Source: Erysipelotrichaceae bacterium (GTDB lineage: Bacteria; Bacillota_I; Bacilli_A; Erysipelotrichales; Erysipelotrichaceae). Taken from it: a stretch of DNA of 64,000 nucleotides. The stretch covers positions 1 to 64,000 of the forward strand of contig JAIKXJ010000040.1 of the NCBI GenBank assembly GCA_024684175.1, read 5' to 3'. Numbering within the stretch: position 1 is the first letter of the stretch; each line of letters starts with the position of its first letter. A model generated the notes under the pieces. The model saw only the letters and a program-made list of their open reading frames with translations. It did not search any database and was not told where the DNA came from. Both the position numbers and the translations under genes were made by a program. Shown piece after piece: positions 42,859 through 51,032 of this stretch.

Positions 42859-44497
42859 AAAGGATGAAGAAGAACACATCTTCCACGTCCATGTCCACGA
42901 GATCCACGCGATCGCTCCCGGTCAAGAGATGGGGACCTGTCCGACAGCGGGTTGCGGCGGAACACTTATCGTTGTGGAAGCGATACAGCCGACGAATTGC
43001 ACGACACCGGGATTTTATTATGTACAATGTAATAATTCCTGCGGATATATGACAGAGGGGGAGATCCCGGCTCCCGGTCATGACTACAGAGAAACAGTCG
43101 TATCGGCTGCGACTTGTACAAGCAGCGGACTTCTATCTTACGAATGTAGCCGTTGCGGCGATTCCTATACCAGTGAACCTGCCGCTTTAGGTCACGATTA
43201 TCGGTACAAAGTGACGAAGGAAGCGACTTGCACAGAGGAAGGTCTGCGCACATATACCTGCACCAGATGCAACGACAAGTATACCCGCAAGATCGAAGCT
43301 CTCGGTCATGACATCGAATACGATGAAAAGGAAGCGACCTGCACGGAAGCCGGCTACAAGAAGGGTGTCTGCAAGCGCTGTAAGGAAGAGACCAATGAGG
43401 TCTATCCGGCTCTCGGTCATGACGTCAAAGAATACAAGAGAGTAAAAGAGCCGACCTGCACGGAGGACGGAAAGCTCGAAGGCGTCTGCGAGCGCTGCGG
43501 TGAGACGATAAGCAATGCATTGACGAAGCTCGGTCACAAGTATCCGGAAGAGTGGACCGTGGAGAAGGAGCCGACGTATTTTGCGGACGGTCTTGAGTAT
43601 AAGCTCTGTTCGGTCTGCGGCGACCGCATCGAACAGATCATACCGCGCAAAGATCCCACGCCGATCATCGTGGGCGGCGGCGGAGCAGCCGTTTTGGCGG
43701 CAGCCGGCATCTTCTTATATATGAGGAAGTTCTCCAAGCTCGCAAGGAAAGGCGAGAAAGCGCTCAAGGAGAAGATCGAACCGGAATTCGAAGACAAGAG
43801 CGTCCTGTACTGCGGAAGCGATGAGAGCTTATTGAAGACGCTCAAGTCGAAGAAGTTTTTGGAAGTCTCGACCTGCGAGAAAGAAGAGCTGGAAGAGACG
43901 GCGGCGGAAACGGAAGCGGATCTGCTGATCGTCGATGTCCATGATGACGAAAGCTTCGATGCACTGATCAGGCTGAAAGATGAGACGCTGCCGAAACAGA
44001 AGATCGGCATCGTTGCCGGCGAGGAATACTACAAGGAAAACAAGGCGAAGCTCGATTCCTTCAAGGAAGACAAGACGATCCTCGATTATGTGAAGTTCGA
44101 TGCGAGCGCCTACGAGATCCTGGTCAAACTGGTCCTGCCGGTCCTGAAACCGGATCTGAAGTCGGATGAGGCTCTCACCAATATCGGTGCCGTGGCGGAT
44201 GCCTTGGGTATCCCGGGCATCTCGACTCTGATCGATGTCTACGTCAACGGCAGAGACATCAAGGCGACGGTCGAAGAGGGAGAGCTTTCCGTGAGTTCGA
44301 CGGCGACGGTCATCGCCGACATCGCTTCGATCCTGGGTCTGGATACGGTGGCCAGCGTGGCAGGTCTGGTGGATGATGTGGATTCCATCAAGGCGGCGGC
44401 GGACAAGGAGGCCGGTGCCAATGAACGCAAGTACGGCGTGGAAGGTGCAAAGGACATCGTCGATGTCGTGTCCGGCATCATAAACAAAGATGAATGA
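42785..44497 (+). CDS. Membrane protein with Cys-ribbon repeats outside and a receiver-like domain inside
   Basis: A 570-residue protein. A signal-anchor-like N-terminus is followed by an extracellular array of five or six repeats of about 43 residues, each with a CxxC pair and a GHD/GHK turn, such as ATCTEEGLRTYTCTRCNDKY. A glycine-rich membrane span follows (VGGGGAAVLAAAGIFLYM, about residues 298-315), and then about 250 cytosolic residues. The first cytosolic part resembles a degenerate CheY-like fold (ADLLIVDVHDDESF, then QKIGIVAG). The last part is helical, with Ala/Asp/Val-rich text. Similar Cys repeats occur in gut-clostridial surface proteins. Function unknown; sensing is a guess from the topology. 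Confidence 0.75.
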   Translation: MKKTLIRFFILLVTFTCFSYAVYFEKDEEEHIFHVHVHEIHAIAPGQEMGTCPTAGCGGTLIVVEAIQPTNCTTPGFYYVQCNNSCGYMTEGEIPAPGHDYRETVVSAATCTSSGLLSYECSRCGDSYTSEPAALGHDYRYKVTKEATCTEEGLRTYTCTRCNDKYTRKIEALGHDIEYDEKEATCTEAGYKKGVCKRCKEETNEVYPALGHDVKEYKRVKEPTCTEDGKLEGVCERCGETISNALTKLGHKYPEEWTVEKEPTYFADGLEYKLCSVCGDRIEQIIPRKDPTPIIVGGGGAAVLAAAGIFLYMRKFSKLARKGEKALKEKIEPEFEDKSVLYCGSDESLLKTLKSKKFLEVSTCEKEELEETAAETEADLLIVDVHDDESFDALIRLKDETLPKQKIGIVAGEEYYKENKAKLDSFKEDKTILDYVKFDASAYEILVKLVLPVLKPDLKSDEALTNIGAVADALGIPGISTLIDVYVNGRDIKATVEEGELSVSSTATVIADIASILGLDTVASVAGLVDDVDSIKAAADKEAGANERKYGVEGAKDIVDVVSGIINKDE

Positions 44498-44500
44498 AGG

Positions 44501-44526
44501 CGGTGAGCGGAAAGCTCACCGTTTTT
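44501..44526 (+). terminator. Terminator of the Cys-ribbon repeat gene
   Basis: Stem CGGTGAGC / GCTCACCG with loop GGAAA and five T, directly after the stop at 44497. Confidence 0.88.
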
Positions 44527-44530
44527 GTTA

Positions 44531-44536
44531 TACAAT
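44531..44536 (+). promoter_or_regulatory. -10 element of the AI-2E-family gene, leaderless
   Basis: TACAAT (or the overlapping TATACA at 44529) ends eight bases before ATG 44545. No Shine-Dalgarno is present and a terminator stands immediately upstream, so the gene must have its own promoter here. Confidence 0.45.
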
Positions 44537-44544
44537 GGTCATAT

Positions 44545-45669
44545 ATGGAAAAACTGTTCAAATACCTTTATGACAAGAAGTACATCAAGATCTCCGTTTA
44601 CTGCATCGGCAGCGTCCTGATCGCTTTTGCCTTAGGTATCCTCATATTCAATATCTTCACGTCTCTTGGTCCGGCTTTCTCCTTCCTGGAAGCGATCCTG
44701 TCACCGCTGATCCTGGGTGTCGTACTGGCGTATATCCTGGATCCTCTGGTCGTCTGGATCTCGAAGAAGATCTTCTTCAAGGTCAAGAGCCGGAAGAAGC
44801 GCCGGGCTTACAGTGTGGCGGTGACGTTCATGATCGTCGCGGCCGCTGTCGCTTTGATCCTGAGCATCCTGATCCTGACGGTGACCAGGTCCGTTTCTTC
44901 GATTGATCTCAATTATCTGTGGACTTACGTGCAGTCACTGGAAACGGATTTTTCCAAGTTCTGGAAGACCGTTGAAAGCAAGCTGGCTGACTTCAATATC
45001 AGTCTCGGCAGTTTCGGCAAGACGGCATCGAAGGTCTTCAACGATGTCTCTTCCGCTTTGTCGACCTTGTTGTTCGCCAATATTTTTGCGGTCTACTTCC
45101 TGCTGGATTCCAAGATCAAAAAATACATGCAGATGCTGCTGGAACTGTTCGTATCGGAAGAAAGAAGAGAGAAACTTTCGGAGTTTGCGAAAGACGCCGA
45201 CAAGGTCTTCTCCGGCTATATCCGCGGACAGTCGATCGATGCGCTGCTGATCGGGATCATGGTCGCGGTCTCCCTGCTGATCGCGGGGATCCCTTATGCG
45301 GTGGTCATCGGTCTTTTGACAGGTATAGGCAATCTGATCCCTTATGTCGGGCCGTTCGTCGGTTTCGGCTCTTTGATCATCATCTGCATCTCGGAAGGAT
45401 CATTGAGCCATCTTTTGATCGGTGTGGCCATCCTGGCGGTCGTCATGGCGATCGACGGCAACATCATCAATCCGCGCCTTCTGTCCGATAACGTCGAGAT
45501 CCATCCGGTCTTAGTCATCGTGGCGCTGATCGCCGGCAGCCAGATCGGCGGGATCGTGGGCATGTTGGTGGCGGTACCGGTCGCGGCACTGATCAAACTG
45601 CAGTTCGACACTTACGTCGAAAAACGAAAACTGGAAACAGAAGAAGAAAACAAGCCGGATCAGAAATGA
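44545..45669 (+). CDS. AI-2E family transporter (UPF0118/PerM type)
   Basis: A 374-residue membrane protein with about eight spans in the family pattern: two N-terminal helices, a long soluble amphipathic region (about residues 125-200) and a C-terminal bundle with PYAVVIGLLTGIGNLIPYVGPF and the NIINPRLLSDNVEIHPVLV signature. Members export small molecules, act as Na+/H+ antiporters (YtvI-like) or support sporulation; substrate here unknown. I start at MEKLFKYLYDKK; the longer frame reads into the upstream terminator. Confidence 0.88.
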   Translation: MEKLFKYLYDKKYIKISVYCIGSVLIAFALGILIFNIFTSLGPAFSFLEAILSPLILGVVLAYILDPLVVWISKKIFFKVKSRKKRRAYSVAVTFMIVAAAVALILSILILTVTRSVSSIDLNYLWTYVQSLETDFSKFWKTVESKLADFNISLGSFGKTASKVFNDVSSALSTLLFANIFAVYFLLDSKIKKYMQMLLELFVSEERREKLSEFAKDADKVFSGYIRGQSIDALLIGIMVAVSLLIAGIPYAVVIGLLTGIGNLIPYVGPFVGFGSLIIICISEGSLSHLLIGVAILAVVMAIDGNIINPRLLSDNVEIHPVLVIVALIAGSQIGGIVGMLVAVPVAALIKLQFDTYVEKRKLETEEENKPDQK

Positions 45670-45684
45670 CCCGGCTTGTTTTGT
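45649..45684. terminator. Bidirectional terminator
   Basis: Stem AACAAGCCGG / CCGGCTTGTT, 12-base loop, T-runs on both strands, between convergent genes. Confidence 0.85.
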
Positions 45685-47723
45685 TATTGATCGATGCTGA
45701 CGAAGCCGCATTGCTTCAGGATGAATTCTTTGAGTTTGTTGAAGAAACCGTCGCCGTCACTGGTGTCGATGCGTCCGCTGAACAGGGTGACCGGCAAGAA
45801 GATCATGTCTTTGCGTTCTTCCCTGCTCAGGTCACCGATCGTGAACAGGACCTTCAGCGGGATGGCACCGGGATCGGCATAGGATCCGCCGTATTCCTTG
45901 ACCTTGGCGACCTTGGGCGTCTTCACGATGTCTAAGACCCTCGATCCGACCAGGACCCGGAAGGAGAAGGCGATGTCTCGCGAAGCGATCTTGTCCGGTG
46001 TTCCTTCGAAACATTTCAAGAACCTCTGCAGCAAGAGCTCGATCTCGTTGAAGTCGACTTTCCACAGATTGGAACGGCGTTTGATCAGTTCAAGCAGTTC
46101 GACATATTCATACCAGGTCTCTTTGTTTCGCAGATCGGTGATCTTGGAAAGATCCCAGTTTTCCAGATAGAGATGGGAACCGATGGTTTCGATCTCGTCG
46201 AGGATCTCGCAGTTGTCGAAGAATTCGGAGAAGGCGTACTGCAGTTCTTCGATCGAGACTTCTTTTTCACCGGTATCAAGATATAAGGAATGCAGGTAGT
46301 AGTTTTTCGGCCGGATATCGTCCGGCAGCAGGCCGCCGCATTGCAGGGTGTTGGAGAAGACCGAATTGTAGAAGATGTCAATGAGTCTCTTCAGTTCGTG
46401 ATTGAACGGCTTGTTCTGATCGAAGAGGCAGGAATGGACCGGATCCAGACCGCCGGTATCGCGGTCTTTGACGATGTAGTTGCGGTAGAAGAGGGAACGG
46501 CTGTAGTCGTCGACCTTGTCCTGGGCCTGGGTGCCGTTCATGTGGGTCTGGCAGAAGGACTGCATCGAGATGGTCTTCAGGGTCACCAGGAAGGAGTTGA
46601 TGCGTTCCTGCGGGATGCCCATGGCTTTGGCCAGCAGGACGTTGGCGTCGTGATCCATCGCCAGGTTGGAACAGAAGCGCAGGAAATAACGTCCGTGCAG
46701 ATCGATCGGCGAGGACCAGTTTTCTCTTATGCAGTAAACGGAGGTCTCCTCGCAGATGCCGTTCCATGCGTCGATGACTTCCTGGGTGGAGGAGCTCCGG
46801 CTCTTCTGGTGGATGAAGGGGGTCATCTGGTCGTTGTTTAACAAGACGGAAAGAGATCCGTTCTGCAGCAGTTTGATGAAAGCTTCCTTATCCTCACTTT
46901 CCGATAAAAGAAGTTCGGAAAAATAAGGATCGTAGAGGATCGTATTGAGTCTGACGATGACTTGTTTGTTGTGGAAGAAGGACAAAGAGAAGTTGCGTTT
47001 CTTGAACTGTTTCAGGTATTCTCTGACCTGCAGGGAATGAAAACCTTCTTTCTCGAATTCTTTATAATAGATGTCTTCCTCATCGTAAAAGATCTCCGGC
47101 AGCCATTGGTTGTCCAGGGCAAAAGGATAGACGGTGGACGGGGCCAGATCGGCCGGGTAGACTTTGTAGTAGATGTTGTTGCCCGCATTGTCGAAGGCTT
47201 TTTCCGGCAGGGAGTTCTGGTTGATGAAGCTGTTGTCTTCGTCGTTATGGACAGGATAGGATCGGCTTTCTTCGATGCCTTTTTTGTTGATGGCGGAATA
47301 AAGCTTCTTCATCGCGTCGATCGTCACTTCGCCATAGGCACTGAGCTGTATGTACTGGTACTGCAGCAGGTGTTTCTTGATCGCTTCACCGGTCTCGTCT
47401 TTGCGGAACCAGGACGGGTGGATCTGACCGATGACGACGAAGAAGAGGCGGAAATGATCGACTCCTTCTTCTTCCATCCGTTTTAAGGAAATGCTCAGTT
47501 CTCTCAGGACCTCATCCCGGCGGAGCGAGGATGAGGAAAGGATACCGAGCGTGACGTCGGCTTCGTTCAAAGCAGTATCAATGTCGGCGGCCCACTTGTC
47601 TCCTAAAGAGAGGTTATTGGAGTCGATCCAGACATCGATGCCGTGACGTTTCAGATAGCGGGCGATGCCGTGCGCGCAGGCATGGTCCTGGTGGGAATAA
47701 CTGATAAATACTTTTTCAGCCAT
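45684..47723 (-). CDS. TIR-domain protein with large C-terminal region of unknown fold
   Basis: A 679-residue protein. Residues 1 to about 145 are a bacterial TIR domain: KVFISYSHQD, DVWIDSNNLSLGDKW, ALNEADVTLGILSSSS and then LREL with Glu75 at the position of the catalytic glutamate of NAD+-cleaving TIRs. The remaining 530 residues have no recognised family and no membrane span; text such as LHGRYFLRFCSNLAMDHDAN and NYYLHSLYLDTGEKEVS suggests a folded mixed alpha/beta domain. Bacterial TIRs typically degrade NAD+ or make cyclic ADP-ribose-type signals in phage defence. The gene is divergent from the RyR-domain membrane protein and has a GGAGG site before the ATG. Confidence 0.85.
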   Translation of the reverse strand: MAEKVFISYSHQDHACAHGIARYLKRHGIDVWIDSNNLSLGDKWAADIDTALNEADVTLGILSSSSLRRDEVLRELSISLKRMEEEGVDHFRLFFVVIGQIHPSWFRKDETGEAIKKHLLQYQYIQLSAYGEVTIDAMKKLYSAINKKGIEESRSYPVHNDEDNSFINQNSLPEKAFDNAGNNIYYKVYPADLAPSTVYPFALDNQWLPEIFYDEEDIYYKEFEKEGFHSLQVREYLKQFKKRNFSLSFFHNKQVIVRLNTILYDPYFSELLLSESEDKEAFIKLLQNGSLSVLLNNDQMTPFIHQKSRSSSTQEVIDAWNGICEETSVYCIRENWSSPIDLHGRYFLRFCSNLAMDHDANVLLAKAMGIPQERINSFLVTLKTISMQSFCQTHMNGTQAQDKVDDYSRSLFYRNYIVKDRDTGGLDPVHSCLFDQNKPFNHELKRLIDIFYNSVFSNTLQCGGLLPDDIRPKNYYLHSLYLDTGEKEVSIEELQYAFSEFFDNCEILDEIETIGSHLYLENWDLSKITDLRNKETWYEYVELLELIKRRSNLWKVDFNEIELLLQRFLKCFEGTPDKIASRDIAFSFRVLVGSRVLDIVKTPKVAKVKEYGGSYADPGAIPLKVLFTIGDLSREERKDMIFLPVTLFSGRIDTSDGDGFFNKLKEFILKQCGFVSIDQ

Positions 47724-47871
47724 AGGTCCTCCGTGAATGATCTTTATATGTATCTTATACGTTCATTATAAGCGATAAGTCTCATAAATTTGCAGGGCAT
47801 ATCCTTTAGAGAAAGGGGCTTCATGTATAATGAAGTCAAAGAAGCTAACAGATTCGGAAAGGAGATCATCG
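47724..47871. promoter_or_regulatory. Divergent promoter region of the TIR / RyR-membrane pair
   Basis: Two back-to-back -10 elements: TATAAT on the minus strand (47770 to 47765) for the TIR gene and TATAAT on the plus strand (47825-47830) for the membrane gene. A perfect palindrome CTTATA-cgttcat-TATAAG (47754-47772) covers the first. A second one, CCTTT-agag-AAAGG (47803-47816), lies where the -35/spacer of the plus-strand promoter would be. Both could be operators. Confidence 0.5.
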
Positions 47872-49683
47872 ATGTCACTTGTCATGTTTGCGGCTTTACT
47901 GGTGTGTGTTGGAGGCATCATCAAGGCATACAGAGACCGCTCCGATATTCAGAAGGCATCTCTGACCATGACGGCCGCCATCTCCCTGGCGATCTCCATC
48001 CTGGTCTTTCCTTATTATCTGAAAAGCAGCGACTTGCTCATAGCGGTCATCGAAGCTTTTCATGCGGGCGTTTCGGGCATCGCTTTGAGCGTCAACGGCG
48101 ATATCCCTTATGAACTGGAACTGAATGAGACGCAGCTGAAGATCTACCGTTTCTTTTTATACAATCTCTATATCTTCGGGCCCATCGCCGGTTCGATGTT
48201 TCTGATCACGTTTTCCGCCAACGTGAAGAATGCCTTGTCGTTCTTCGGTCAGAAGAAGTATTATGTTTTTTCGACATTGAACGAGCAGAGCATCGCGATC
48301 GCCGAAAGCATCTTCAACAAGAAAAAAGGCGGCAAGTTCATCTTCTGCAATGTCGACGAGCCCGAACTCGATCTGGCCAACCGCGTCCGCGGTGTCCATG
48401 GGATCATGCTGAAGATCGCTGAAGACGAATTGAAATTGAGAAAAAACAGGAAATACGAATTCTTTGAGATCTACGAGGAAGACAAGAAGCGGATCACCTC
48501 TACGGCAAAGCTTTGCGAAGAACTGCCCAAAAAGAAAAACTATGACGATGAGAACATCATCGTGCGCATCTTTGCGGACAGTTCGCAAAGAGAGCTGATC
48601 CTCAATCTGGACGAACAGTATTCCGAGGAACTCTACCTGCGTCATATCGATGAGGACCGCAGTCTGGCTCTGGAAGCCCTGTCGCTGGCAAAGGAAGACC
48701 TCTGCAAGAAGAAGGGGAACCACACGGCGATCCTCTGCGATTCTGCTTTGGGCATCACCCTGTTAAAAGACCTCTTGTGTCTGAGCGTCAGCGAAGAAGA
48801 CTATTCGATCACCCTGATCTCGCCCGATGCGGAAAACTTCCGGGACGATCTTATGAAACAGGTACCGGAATTTGAACGTTATGCCGTCGACTTCATCGAA
48901 CGGTCCTGCGGAAGCGAGGCTTCGGCATTTGAAAAAGAGAAGAACTATGACTGCATCTTCGTCTTATATGAAGACGATGAGCTTGCCTATAAGACAGCCG
49001 TACAGATCCGCCGGGTCTTAAGCTCCTTCAACGCACAGCTGAAGTGTCCGAAGATCTTGTGCCGTGTGAGCGATCCGAGTCTGCATAAGATCATCAGAGA
49101 AGAGGAGATCGTGCTCTTCGGCGATCTGGAAAAAATGTGCAGTTACGATGCCCTGGTCAATCCGGATCTGGAGAAGGCAGCGGAGAAAGTCCATCTTTCG
49201 TATCTCGGTCTGGAAAAGGCGGATGAGGGCGTTCTGGAGAACAGCGGTTTCTACGAATACCAGAATCAGGAGTCTTCTTTTGCGGAGGCACTGGCTCTTG
49301 ATTACAAGAAGTCTTATATCCTCTCATTCAAGAAAAATGCTCAGATCTCCGATAAGGACTTCATCGACGCCTGGCTGTCGGAACATCTGGAGGAAGCGGC
49401 AGCCTGGGAACATGAACGCTGGAACGCCTATCAGAGGATCCACGGCTGGCGGAAGGCGGAGGGACCGATGATCGAATCGATCATCGAAAAATACAAAGGC
49501 GAACGGGCTAACGATCCCAAGCTGCGTCTGCATCCGGCGATCGTCGATTATCGGGATCTGGAGAAGGTACAAAACGAAGTCAACGAGTGCTTCGAGCGAT
49601 ACGGTTCCGACAAACGCGTGGATTATCTCGGCGCGGACAAGGACATCCTGAAGAAGATGACCTGGATCCTGGATGTGAAATAG
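47872..49683 (+). CDS. Membrane protein with Rossmann/RCK-like domain and C-terminal RyR-like domain
   Basis: A 603-residue protein. The N-terminal 120 residues hold about three membrane spans (3-19, 31-50, 93-118), possibly with a re-entrant segment at 55-72. From residue 128 a Rossmann-like domain follows (KKYYVFSTLNEQSIAIAESI; FIFCNVDEPE), like the RCK/TrkA-N domains that gate ion channels. A second such segment may start near HTAILCDSALGITLLKDL. Around residue 512 the motif WEHERWNAYQRIHGWR followed by LRLHPAIVDYRDLEK is the pattern of prokaryotic RyR domains, proposed to bind ADP-ribose-type nucleotides. I start at ATG 47872 behind AAAGGAG. It is divergent from the TIR gene. The nucleotide-gated effector idea is inference. 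Confidence 0.7.
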   Translation: MSLVMFAALLVCVGGIIKAYRDRSDIQKASLTMTAAISLAISILVFPYYLKSSDLLIAVIEAFHAGVSGIALSVNGDIPYELELNETQLKIYRFFLYNLYIFGPIAGSMFLITFSANVKNALSFFGQKKYYVFSTLNEQSIAIAESIFNKKKGGKFIFCNVDEPELDLANRVRGVHGIMLKIAEDELKLRKNRKYEFFEIYEEDKKRITSTAKLCEELPKKKNYDDENIIVRIFADSSQRELILNLDEQYSEELYLRHIDEDRSLALEALSLAKEDLCKKKGNHTAILCDSALGITLLKDLLCLSVSEEDYSITLISPDAENFRDDLMKQVPEFERYAVDFIERSCGSEASAFEKEKNYDCIFVLYEDDELAYKTAVQIRRVLSSFNAQLKCPKILCRVSDPSLHKIIREEEIVLFGDLEKMCSYDALVNPDLEKAAEKVHLSYLGLEKADEGVLENSGFYEYQNQESSFAEALALDYKKSYILSFKKNAQISDKDFIDAWLSEHLEEAAAWEHERWNAYQRIHGWRKAEGPMIESIIEKYKGERANDPKLRLHPAIVDYRDLEKVQNEVNECFERYGSDKRVDYLGADKDILKKMTWILDVK

Positions 49684-49706
49684 ACAGAGCGATCTGTCTT
49701 TTCTTT
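49682..49706 (+). terminator. Terminator after the RyR-domain gene
   Basis: Stem AGACAGA / TCTGTCT with GCGA tetraloop and T-rich tail. Confidence 0.85.
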
Positions 49707-49746
49707 AGGTCAAACAGCGGAACTGTTCAAGAAAAGATCGAGTTCC

Positions 49747-49752
49747 TATAAT
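49747..49752 (+). promoter_or_regulatory. -10 element of the histidine kinase gene
   Basis: TATAAT 47 bases before ATG 49800; a GAAAGAG Shine-Dalgarno-like sequence lies six bases before the start. Confidence 0.45.
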
Positions 49753-49799
49753 ATAGGCGGAGAAGAACGCAAGAGATCATACTATAGAAAGAGCTCGTT

Positions 49800-50939
49800 A
49801 TGGATCATGAGGATAGGAAAAGATCCGGACTTTTTCATGATGTCCGGGAACTGAACCATGAGATGCGCACACCGCTCAACACCATCCTTCTGCTGTCCAA
49901 AGACCTGAAGAAAGAAAGCTCGCTTCCTTCGAAACGAAGGACGCAGGTCGTTCAGATCGAGCGTTCCGCTTATCATCTGCTCGATCTGGTCAACAACGTA
50001 CTGGATCTCAGCAGGATCGAAGAAGGCAGATGTGATCTTCACGAAGAGCGTTTCGATCTGCGGGAACTGACGGACGATCTGAAGCTTCTGATCCTTCCTT
50101 TGGCGCAAGAGAAGAAGATCCGTTTCACTATCCGGGAAGAGTTCAAGGATCCCTGTTATGAAGGCGATGCCCTGAAGCTGAAGCAGATCCTGATCAATGT
50201 CTTAAGCAATGCGGTCAAGTATACGCCAAAGAAAGGAAGCGTTCATTTCATTGCCAGGGCAATGAAAAGAGAAGAAGAAAGCGACCTGCTTCATTTTGAG
50301 ATCAAAGACAGCGGGGAAGGGATCGCGGAGGATCTTCTTCCGCGGATCTTTGAAGCTTATGCGACCGAGAAAGAGAGGATCGGTTCTTCGGGACTGGGCT
50401 TGTATATCGCCAAACGCTATATTGATCTGCTGAAGGGAAGGATCACTGTCTTCAGCAGGAAAAATAAGGGAACAAGAGTCATCATCGAGATCCCTTTGAG
50501 AAGAGGGAAAGAAGAAAAGATACAGGATAAGGAAGATCTTTCCTGCAGCCTCAAGGGAAGAAAGATCCTGATCGCGGAAGATGTGGTGATCAATGCGCGG
50601 ATCCTGGAGAATCTGTTACGGTCCTATGGCGCAAAGACGGTGAGCGCGGAAAACGGAAACGTGGCTCTTGAGATCTTTCTTCAAAGCAGGACTGGTGAAT
50701 TTGATGCACTGCTGTTGGACGTGCATATGCCTTTGCTGGACGGAAGGAGAGTTACAGAGAAGATACGGCAGAGCGGACGTACAGACAAGGATGTAAAGAT
50801 CATCGCTTTGAGCGGGGACAATTCTAAAGAGGATATCGAAGAAAGTCTCAATGCGGGAATGGATGTTCATTTATGCAAGCCGATCGATCCGGACCTGCTG
50901 ATCGGGACATTACAAGATCTGTTAAAAAACGAAGACTGA
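49800..50939 (+). CDS. Orphan cytosolic hybrid histidine kinase
   Basis: A 379-residue protein with no sensor or membrane domain. It begins almost at the phosphoacceptor: His20 in LNHEMRTPLNTIL. The ATPase part has an N-box (NVLSNAVKYTP), G1 (DSGEGIAEDLL) and G2 (GSSGLGLYIAKRY). A C-terminal receiver domain carries Asp307 (LLLDVHMPLLDG) and the Lys of CKPID. No response regulator or output domain is nearby, so it may work with partners elsewhere, or be regulated by protein contact. It lies 116 bases after the RyR-domain gene with its own promoter. Confidence 0.9.
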   Translation: MDHEDRKRSGLFHDVRELNHEMRTPLNTILLLSKDLKKESSLPSKRRTQVVQIERSAYHLLDLVNNVLDLSRIEEGRCDLHEERFDLRELTDDLKLLILPLAQEKKIRFTIREEFKDPCYEGDALKLKQILINVLSNAVKYTPKKGSVHFIARAMKREEESDLLHFEIKDSGEGIAEDLLPRIFEAYATEKERIGSSGLGLYIAKRYIDLLKGRITVFSRKNKGTRVIIEIPLRRGKEEKIQDKEDLSCSLKGRKILIAEDVVINARILENLLRSYGAKTVSAENGNVALEIFLQSRTGEFDALLLDVHMPLLDGRRVTEKIRQSGRTDKDVKIIALSGDNSKEDIEESLNAGMDVHLCKPIDPDLLIGTLQDLLKNED

Positions 50940-50955
50940 GCGATCAGTCTTTTTC
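50932..50955 (+). terminator. Terminator after the histidine kinase gene
   Basis: Stem AAGACTGA / TCAGTCTT with GCGA tetraloop and T-run; the stop codon is in the stem. Confidence 0.87.
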
Positions 50956-51032
50956 AATATCGGTGCCTTCTCCTGTTAAAATAAGATTGATATAGAACCG
51001 ATCCATAGAAATAATGACAAAGGGGTGAAGAC

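Noticed and set aside
47830..47871. Upstream ATG (47830) for the RyR-domain membrane protein
   Set aside because: It lies inside the -10 element TATAATG; the ATG at 47872 has an AAAGGAG site and gives a clean membrane-span start.
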